This document shows positions 6,782-10,485 of a DNA stretch of 10,485 nt, in pieces. The stretch is from positions 1-10,485 of the forward strand of contig DMTU01000240.1 in the NCBI GenBank assembly GCA_003476595.1, given 5' to 3'. The first letter of the stretch is position 1. Every line of letters starts with the position of its first letter. Source of the DNA: Acidimicrobiaceae bacterium (lineage in GTDB: Bacteria > Actinomycetota > Acidimicrobiia > Acidimicrobiales > Salinilacustritrichaceae). The notes beneath the pieces are model-generated. The model worked only from the letters and a program-made list of their open reading frames with translations, was not told the origin of the DNA and made no database searches. The translations under genes were made by a program, and so were the position numbers.

Positions 6782-7065
6782 CTGTCCCACCCCGCCGTTG
6801 ACTCCGCCACACGATACGGCCGTCGTGTGACGGGCACGGCGACCCTGCTCGCCGACAGCAGGGCCTCGCCGTGTACGTCGAGCGCAAGCCAGACGTCGGG
6901 AACGGTGATGCCGAGCCGGTCTGCGATGGCGGCGACCGGGACGACGACTCGTCGCCGGAGCTGCACGGACTCGAGCTCGCCGGTGCGGACGAGTTCGTAG
7001 GCGGTGGAGCGGCTGACGCCGAGGAGGTTGCCGGCCTCCGTGACGGACAGGGTGAGGAAGTCGAT
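6754..7065 (-). CDS. Excisionase-like helix-turn-helix protein (start unresolved)
   Basis: This reading frame encodes a classic excisionase-family HTH: LTLSVTEAGNLLGVSRSTAY, then ELVRTGELESVQLRRRVVVP. That is the HTH_17 pattern of helix, turn, recognition helix and basic wing. A second motif, IADRLGITVPDVWLALD, follows, and the frame ends at a TGA (6754-6756) inside the next gene. Such proteins act as recombination directionality factors for tyrosine integrases, or as local repressors. No ATG, GTG or TTG exists in frame between the upstream stop (7072-7074) and the HTH. Only non-standard candidates remain, ATC (7065) or CTG (7050). An internal GTG (6966) would remove the HTH. The gene may use a rare start, or its 5' end may be damaged by a one-base shift relative to ATG 7075. 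It lies between the integrase and the PD-(D/E)XK gene, on the same strand. Confidence 0.68.
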   Translation of the reverse strand: MDFLTLSVTEAGNLLGVSRSTAYELVRTGELESVQLRRRVVVPVAAIADRLGITVPDVWLALDVHGEALLSASRVAVPVTRRPYRVAESTAGWDRWRNGSEHD

Positions 7066-7083
7066 TGGTTCTCATGCCCTACA

Positions 7084-7107
7084 AGGCCTTTTGAGAGGGC
7101 AAAACCT
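7084..7107. repeat. Near-palindrome upstream of the HTH gene
   Basis: AGG-CC-TTTTG (7084-7093) pairs with CAAAACCT (7100-7107), leaving a 2-base bulge and a 6-base loop. It sits just upstream of the HTH gene on the minus strand, where an operator or promoter element would be expected. No function can be assigned from sequence alone. Confidence 0.4.
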
Positions 7108-7126
7108 CACGCGGGCCGACCAGATT

Positions 7127-7139
7127 TCTTCTGAGAAGA
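7127..7139. promoter_or_regulatory. 13-bp palindrome, possible operator
   Basis: TCTTCT-G-AGAAGA is a perfect odd-length palindrome about 60-75 bp upstream of the HTH coding region on the minus strand. Its size and symmetry suit a dimeric repressor site, for example autoregulation by the HTH protein. The function is inference; a palindrome this short may also occur by chance. Confidence 0.35.
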
Positions 7140-7200
7140 TCCGGTCCGTGGAGTCCGGGACGACCACGCTCGGTAACGCGGTAAGGGGCCGGAGGCGGGA

Positions 7201-7226
7201 GCAGGTTCCCCGTCAGGGGAACCTGC
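7201..7226. terminator. Perfect 11-bp hairpin downstream of the integrase
   Basis: GCAGGTTCCCC (7201-7211) and GGGGAACCTGC (7216-7226) are perfectly complementary around a 4-base GTCA loop. It lies 67 bp past the integrase stop on the minus strand. No T-run follows in the integrase direction; on the + strand a TTTTC comes about ten bases later. It may be a terminator insulating the integrase from the HTH operon, a binding site for a dimeric protein, or a structured RNA element. Confidence 0.5.
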
Positions 7227-7293
7227 AAGGGTGTGTTTTCTGGAGGGGTTCTGCGGGATCGCGTGATCGTCCGGATGGGGTGGTCGACTTACG

Positions 7294-8457
7294 CTACGAA
7301 CCGTGCTGGCGACGAGGGTCGCCGATGAGGCGGGAGATGGTCTCGGCGGCGAGGGCGTCGGTGGCGGGCAGCGTGTGGCTGTAGATGTTCAGGGTGGTGG
7401 CCTTGTCCCGGTGGCCGAGGCGGGCGCTGATGGTGGCGACGGGCGTGCCCGACTGGCCGAGCTCGGTGGCGGTGAAGTGGCGCAGGTCGTGGAGGCGGAC
7501 CGACTCGAGGCCGAGCGTCGCCCGCAGCCGGCCGAAGCGGTTGGTGCAGACGTCCGGTCGCCACGGGGTGGCGAAGTCGGGCTCCTCGCTGAACAGGAAC
7601 GCATCGTCGTCGAGGCGCACGCCGACCCGCAGCGCCAGCTCCCGGCAGCGCAGCTGGTGCTGGGGCAGCAGCTCGAGCGTCGACGCATCGATGGCCACCC
7701 GGCGGGACTGGTGCGTCTTGGTCGCCTTCTCGACGATGTCCCGACCGACGTGGGCGATGTTGCGGCGGATCAGCAGCTCGCCGGTGTCCCACGAGACGTC
7801 CTTCCAGCGGAGCGCGCAGCCCTCGCCTCGCCGGCACCCGGTGGTGGCGAGCAGCCACAGGTAGACGCCGAAGTCGGGCTCCTCGTCGAAGGCGGCTGCG
7901 AGCAGGTCGCGCACCTGGACGACCGAGGGTGGAGACACCTCGGAGTGGCCGGCCGACGGGGGAGTGGCGTCCCTCGCCGGGTTGCGGGCGATGACGCCCC
8001 ACTTGCGCGCCTGGTCGAGTGACTGGCGCATCACCGTGTGGCAGATCCGGACCGTACGGCCCGACAGCGGGCGACGACCGACACCACCGGACAGACGGAG
8101 CCGGGCGTAGAACTCGTCCAGCTCCATGGTGCGGATGCTCGCCACCTTCCGGTCGCCGAACGCCGGCACCACGTACTGCCGAGCGATCCACGCGTAGTTC
8201 GACACGGTCGATGGCTCGACCGTCGTCGCCTTCAGCTTCAACCAGCGGTCGAGCAGCTCGGCCATCGTCATCGGAGCCGAAGGGGTCCAGCGACCCTCGC
8301 CGGCCTCGACGACCATCCGGGCCAGCTCCTGGTCCGCCTCCGACCGTGTCCCTCGGACCGTGCGCTCGAGGTAGCGCTTCTTCCCGTCGGCCGATCGGCC
8401 CAGGAAGACCTTGAGGCGCCAGGAGTCGGCGCCTCGCTGTTGCAGGTGACCTCGCAT
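7294..8457 (-). CDS. Tyrosine site-specific recombinase (integrase)
   Basis: The 387-residue phage-type integrase inserts and excises the element at its attachment site. An N-terminal arm-binding region (about 1-60, with LKVFLGRSADGKKRY) is followed by a SAM-like core-binding domain (about 62-165, MTMAELLDRWLKLKATTVEP). The catalytic domain (about 175-375) holds R209 (TTGCRRGEG), a candidate Lys at K245 or K247, HxxR at H323/R326 (LHDLRHFTA), H349 (ARLGHR) and the nucleophile Y359 (NIYSH). All expected catalytic residues are present, so it should be active. I chose ATG 8457 because GGAGGAG lies just upstream at good spacing; an in-frame start at 8499 would run into the tandem repeats. It reads away from the adjacent tRNA-Arg, the standard layout for tRNA-integrated elements. 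An excisionase-like gene follows on the same strand. Confidence 0.95.
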   Translation of the reverse strand: MRGHLQQRGADSWRLKVFLGRSADGKKRYLERTVRGTRSEADQELARMVVEAGEGRWTPSAPMTMAELLDRWLKLKATTVEPSTVSNYAWIARQYVVPAFGDRKVASIRTMELDEFYARLRLSGGVGRRPLSGRTVRICHTVMRQSLDQARKWGVIARNPARDATPPSAGHSEVSPPSVVQVRDLLAAAFDEEPDFGVYLWLLATTGCRRGEGCALRWKDVSWDTGELLIRRNIAHVGRDIVEKATKTHQSRRVAIDASTLELLPQHQLRCRELALRVGVRLDDDAFLFSEEPDFATPWRPDVCTNRFGRLRATLGLESVRLHDLRHFTATELGQSGTPVATISARLGHRDKATTLNIYSHTLPATDALAAETISRLIGDPRRQHGS

Positions 8458-8489
8458 CGTTCTCGCTCCTCCGTGCAGGGACCGCCGGC

Positions 8490-8510
8490 GGATTGCCAAC
8501 GGATTGCCAA
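8490..8510. repeat. Tandem GGATTGCCAA repeats, candidate integrase arm sites
   Basis: GGATTGCCAA occurs at 8490-8499 and again at 8501-8510, an 11-bp period of about one helical turn. The repeats lie between the integrase start and the tRNA, where arm-type binding sites of lambda-like integrases occur. On the minus strand they read TTGGCA, one base from a -35 hexamer, so a promoter role for the integrase is also possible. A CCGCCGGCGG palindrome (8482-8491) abuts them. Confidence 0.5.
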
Positions 8511-8532
8511 GAGGGGAACGGTGCGAGGTGCG

Positions 8533-8561
8533 GACCAGGTCCCGTACCCGATGACCTGGTC
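8533..8561. repeat. 9-bp inverted repeat just downstream of tRNA-Arg
   Basis: GACCAGGTC (8533-8541) and GACCTGGTC (8553-8561) are exact inverted copies around an 11-base spacer. The structure begins seven bases after the tRNA 3' end on the minus strand. It could fold as a tRNA transcription terminator, though no T-run follows, or be part of the recombination site bound by integrase or its directionality factor. Confidence 0.5.
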
Positions 8562-8568
8562 TTTCCAG

Positions 8569-8615
8569 CGCGCCCGAAGGGACTCGAACCCCTAACCTTC
8601 TGATCCGTAGTCAGA
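8569..8615 (-). other. Candidate attachment site in the tRNA 3' half
   Basis: Tyrosine integrases next to a tRNA usually recombine within its 3' half, from the anticodon loop to the 3' end. The integrase, the repeats and the orientation here fit that. The other copy of this sequence, expected at the far end of the element, is not in the window, so the exact core and limits are inferred. Confidence 0.45.
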
Positions 8616-8642
8616 TGCTCTATCCAATTGAGCTACGGGCGC
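8569..8642 (-). tRNA. tRNA-Arg (anticodon ACG)
   Basis: The 74-nt gene folds as a full cloverleaf. The acceptor stem is GCGCCCG (8642-8636) with CGGGCGC (8576-8570). The D-arm contains AGCTCAATTGGATAGAGC. The anticodon stem TCTGA/TCAGA encloses loop CTACGGA, giving ACG (read as ICG for CGN arginine codons). The T-arm contains GGTTCGAGTCC. The discriminator base is G (8569) and CCA is not encoded. Its 3' end faces the integrase gene, so it is the likely integration site of the element; the gene remains intact, as is usual because the att core restores the 3' end. Confidence 0.96.
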
Positions 8643-8652
8643 AGGGTGAGCC

Positions 8653-8683
8653 AGCGTAGCCGACCTCTCCGGAGCTCGGCCAA
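8653..8683 (-). promoter_or_regulatory. Predicted promoter of tRNA-Arg
   Basis: On the minus strand TACGCT (8658-8653) fits the TANNNT -10 pattern and lies ten bases before the tRNA 5' end. TTGGCC (8683-8678) is a possible -35 hexamer, but the 19-bp spacer is long. Confidence 0.4.
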
Positions 8684-8703
8684 GCGTGGACCGACGTCAC
8701 GTT

Positions 8704-9105
8704 TCAGCGCTTCGGCTTGTGGGGGCCGGCGGGGAGCAGGGTGGACACGTCGCTGGTCTGGGAGAAGCCGTCCGGGTCGGCGACGACGATGCGCAGCCCG
8801 GGCCCGCCCAGCTCGAGCGCCACCCGCAGGCACGCGCCGCACGGGTGCGTGAGCTGGCCGTCGGTCCGCGGGGCGACCAGGGCGAGGGCGACGGGGGTGC
8901 CGGCGTCGGTGGCGACGGCGGAGAACAGCGCCACCCGCTCGGCGCACATGGCGAGACCGAGGGAGACGTTCTCGACGACGGCCCCGAGGAGAACCTCGCC
9001 GGTGTCGGTGCGCACGGCCGCGCCCATGGCGAAGCCGGAGTACGGCACGTGCGAGCGGGACCGGGCGCCGGCCGCTGCGGAGATCAGATCAGCGTCTTCG
9101 GCCAC
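8704..9105 (-). CDS. cdd: Cytidine deaminase family protein
   Basis: This 133-residue protein of the small tetrameric cytidine deaminase type would convert cytidine or deoxycytidine to uridine or deoxyuridine in pyrimidine salvage. The zinc-binding and catalytic motifs are intact: MCAERVA (C54, catalytic E56) and HPCGACLR (C89, C92). VPYSGFAMGAAV (20-31) near the N-terminus is also typical. The substrate-loop motif usually read as GCNxEN is here GAVVEN (41-46), so the Asn that contacts the ribose in known enzymes is Val; substrate preference may differ. I chose GTG 9105 because GGAGG lies about seven bases upstream. It begins 14 bp after the stop of the upstream oxidoreductase gene, so the two form an operon. 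It lies on the chromosomal side of the tRNA. Confidence 0.88.
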   Translation of the reverse strand: MAEDADLISAAAGARSRSHVPYSGFAMGAAVRTDTGEVLLGAVVENVSLGLAMCAERVALFSAVATDAGTPVALALVAPRTDGQLTHPCGACLRVALELGGPGLRIVVADPDGFSQTSDVSTLLPAGPHKPKR

Positions 9106-9119
9106 GGCGATCCCTCCGG

Positions 9120-9614
9120 TCACTTCGGCGTGCAGATGACGACCGGGATCTCCCGATCGGTGCGCTGCTCGTAGCCGGCGTAGCCCTTGTAGCTCTGGAC
9201 GATGCGGGGCCACAGCGCGGCGCGCTCGTCGCCGGTTGCCTCGCGAGCCACGGCGTCGAACGTGCGGCCGCCCATCGTGATCGTGACCTCCGGGTCGGCC
9301 TTCAGGTTGAGGTACCAGGCCGGATGCCGGTCGTCGCCGCCCTTCGACGCGACGAGGACGATGTCGCCGTTCTCCTGGATCGGGGCGGTGAGCATCGAGG
9401 ACCGGCGCTGGCCCGACTTCCGTCCAGTCGTCTCCAGGATCAGGGCCGGCATCCCTGCGACCGTCCCGCCCAGCCGTCCCTTGGACGCCTCGAACAGGTT
9501 GCGGTGCACCACGTTCGCGATCTTGAAGCCGGCATCGATCAGGGCGTTCTTCACGACCGCAGCGTAGGTGCCCCTGCGGGAGCCGTCTGGCGGAACGCCC
9601 AGGACCTCCGTCAT
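9120..9614 (-). CDS. DUF385/DDN-like deazaflavin-dependent (F420) oxidoreductase
   Basis: This 164-residue protein belongs to the flavin/deazaflavin oxidoreductase family that includes mycobacterial Ddn; its members typically use F420H2 to reduce quinones or nitro compounds. Family motifs are in order: MPALILETTGRKSGQRR (55-71), ASKGGDDRHPAWYLNL (89-104), PEVTITMGGRTF (108-119), TGDERAALWP (127-136) and the closing YKGYAGYEQRTDREIPVVI (142-160). It is slightly longer than Ddn through its N-terminus, which has no signal peptide. I chose ATG 9614, but no strong Shine-Dalgarno is seen; GTG starts further upstream (for example 9683) would run into the divergent gene. It is probably co-transcribed with the deaminase gene. 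The cofactor is inferred from the family, not seen directly. Confidence 0.87.
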   Translation of the reverse strand: MTEVLGVPPDGSRRGTYAAVVKNALIDAGFKIANVVHRNLFEASKGRLGGTVAGMPALILETTGRKSGQRRSSMLTAPIQENGDIVLVASKGGDDRHPAWYLNLKADPEVTITMGGRTFDAVAREATGDERAALWPRIVQSYKGYAGYEQRTDREIPVVICTPK

Positions 9615-9667
9615 GCAGCCGCCGGCTGGCACCCGTACCGTGTCGACGACCACCAAGGGGGCAGTGC
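9615..9667. promoter_or_regulatory. Short divergent intergenic region
   Basis: These 53 bp separate the start of the oxidoreductase gene from that of alanine dehydrogenase, which face away from each other. The ribosome-binding site of the latter (AAGGGGG at 9655-9661) is clear. There is too little space for two full promoters, so at least one must overlap a coding region. I see no convincing -35/-10 pair. Confidence 0.4.
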
Positions 9668-10485
9668 ATGCGGGTCGGGACACCCACGGAGACCAAGACG
9701 GCCGAACGACGGGTCGGCCTGACGCCGGTGAGCGTCCGGGAGCTTGCCGCCCACGGCCACGAGGTGCTCGTGCAGTCCGGGGCGGGCGCGGGCATCGGAG
9801 CCAGCGACGAGGAGTACGCCGGCGCGGGGGCGACGATCGTCGGGTCGGCCGAGGAGGTCTTCGAGGCCGAGCTGATCGTGAAGGTCAAGGAGCCCCAGGC
9901 GCCGGAGCGGGCGATGCTGCGCAGCGACCACATCCTCTTCACCTACCTCCACCTCGCCCCCGACCCGGCCCAGGCCGACGACCTGGTGGCGAGCGGCGCG
10001 GCGTGCATCGCCTACGAGACCGTCACCGACGACCACGGCCACCTGCCGCTGCTGGCCCCGATGTCCAAGGTCGCGGGGCGCATGTCGGTCCAGGCCGGTG
10101 CCAACTGGCTCGAGTCCGCGCACGGCGGTGCCGGCATCCTGCTCGGCGGCGTCCCGGGCGTCGCCCCGGCAGAGGTGACGGTCATCGGCGGCGGCGTCGT
10201 CGGGGAGAACGCGATCCAGATGGCGGTCGGCCTCGGCGCCAACGTCACCGTGCTCGACAAGGTGCCCGCGGTGCTCGACCGGCTCGACGCCCGCTTCCCG
10301 GCGATCACCACCGTGCACTCCACCCGGGCGGCGCTGGAGCACCACGTGGTGGGCAGTGACCTGGTCATCGGTGCGGTGCTGGTGCCGGGCGCGAAGGCCC
10401 CGAAGCTGGTGACCGCCGAGATGGTGAAGCAGATGCGCCCGGGTTCGGTGCTCGTCGACGTGGCCATCGACCAGGGCGGCTGCTT
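9668..10485 (+). CDS. ald: Alanine dehydrogenase, 3' end cut by the window
   Basis: This NAD-dependent L-alanine dehydrogenase interconverts alanine and pyruvate plus ammonia. The 272 residues present run colinear with the Mycobacterium tuberculosis enzyme as I recall it. [10 protein letters not shown] opens the protein. R15 (ERRVGLTP), K74 (VKVKEP) and H95 (FTYLHLA) are the substrate and catalytic residues. The Rossmann motif is [10 protein letters not shown] (172-181). [16 protein letters not shown] (233-248) and the active-site Asp in VDVAIDQGG (D268) follow. In the usual PMSEVAGR motif the Glu is Lys here (PMSKVAGR, 131-138). The start ATG 9668 has AAGGGGG six bases upstream. About 100 C-terminal residues are expected beyond the window. 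It is divergent from the oxidoreductase-deaminase operon and belongs to the chromosomal backbone. Confidence 0.95.
   Translation, partial: MRVGTPTETKTAERRVGLTPVSVRELAAHGHEVLVQSGAGAGIGASDEEYAGAGATIVGSAEEVFEAELIVKVKEPQAPERAMLRSDHILFTYLHLAPDPAQADDLVASGAACIAYETVTDDHGHLPLLAPMSKVAGRMSVQAGANWLESAHGGAGILLGGVPGVAPAEVTVIGGGVVGENAIQMAVGLGANVTVLDKVPAVLDRLDARFPAITTVHSTRAALEHHVVGSDLVIGAVLVPGAKAPKLVTAEMVKQMRPGSVLVDVAIDQGGC

Noticed and set aside
6782..7075. Arg-rich N-terminal extension of the PD-(D/E)XK protein from ATG 7075.
   Set aside because: The composition is typical of out-of-frame GC-rich DNA and the segment overlaps the HTH coding region in another frame. The conserved family start is at 6781.
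1..8569. Second att copy (direct repeat of the tRNA-Arg 3' end) inside the window.
   Set aside because: Reading for the T-arm and acceptor sequence of tRNA-Arg elsewhere in the window gave no match, so the far end of the element must lie outside.
9106..9942. Long N-terminal extension of the cytidine deaminase frame.
   Set aside because: It overlaps the oxidoreductase and alanine dehydrogenase genes in other frames. GTG 9105 has a strong ribosome-binding site and gives the usual family length.

Overview
The window comes from a high-GC actinobacterium. The evidence is the GC-rich codon use, a deazaflavin (F420)-type oxidoreductase, an alanine dehydrogenase very like the mycobacterial enzyme, and promoter elements of the TANNNT type. 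The sequence does not settle the genus. There are two parts: a mobile or accessory part (1 to about 8569) and an ordinary chromosomal part (about 8569 to 10485), joined at a tRNA-Arg(ACG) gene.

Left to right: (i) an apparently complete IS3-family insertion sequence (1-1334), with 26/29-matching terminal inverted repeats, orfA and orfB, and a DD(35)E catalytic triad; its left end falls exactly at the window edge. (ii) A 678-residue reverse transcriptase on the + strand (1443-3479) with an N-terminal winged helix-turn-helix and a C-terminal helical extension. It lacks retron, group II maturase and DGR signatures, so it most resembles the stand-alone RTs linked to phage defence. It is probably translated from a leaderless mRNA. 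(iii) Facing it on the minus strand is a row of genes running from an excisionase-like HTH protein (about 7065-6754) through a PD-(D/E)XK protein (6781-5339) and a membrane-anchored NERD protein (5296-4277) to a small GIY-YIG-like protein (4065-3559). (iv) A tyrosine integrase (8457-7294) lies beside the 3' end of tRNA-Arg (8642-8569), with tandem 10-bp repeats and a 9-bp inverted repeat between them. This is the usual layout of the integrase end of a tRNA-integrated element. The other att copy is not in the window.

Right of the tRNA are housekeeping genes: a cytidine deaminase and a DUF385/DDN-like oxidoreductase, which form a minus-strand operon, and a divergent alanine dehydrogenase cut by the window end.

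My reading is that this is the integrase-proximal end of a tRNA-Arg-targeted integrative element whose cargo is one RT and three different nuclease-fold proteins. That would make a candidate defence cassette. The domains are seen in the sequence; the joint function is inference.
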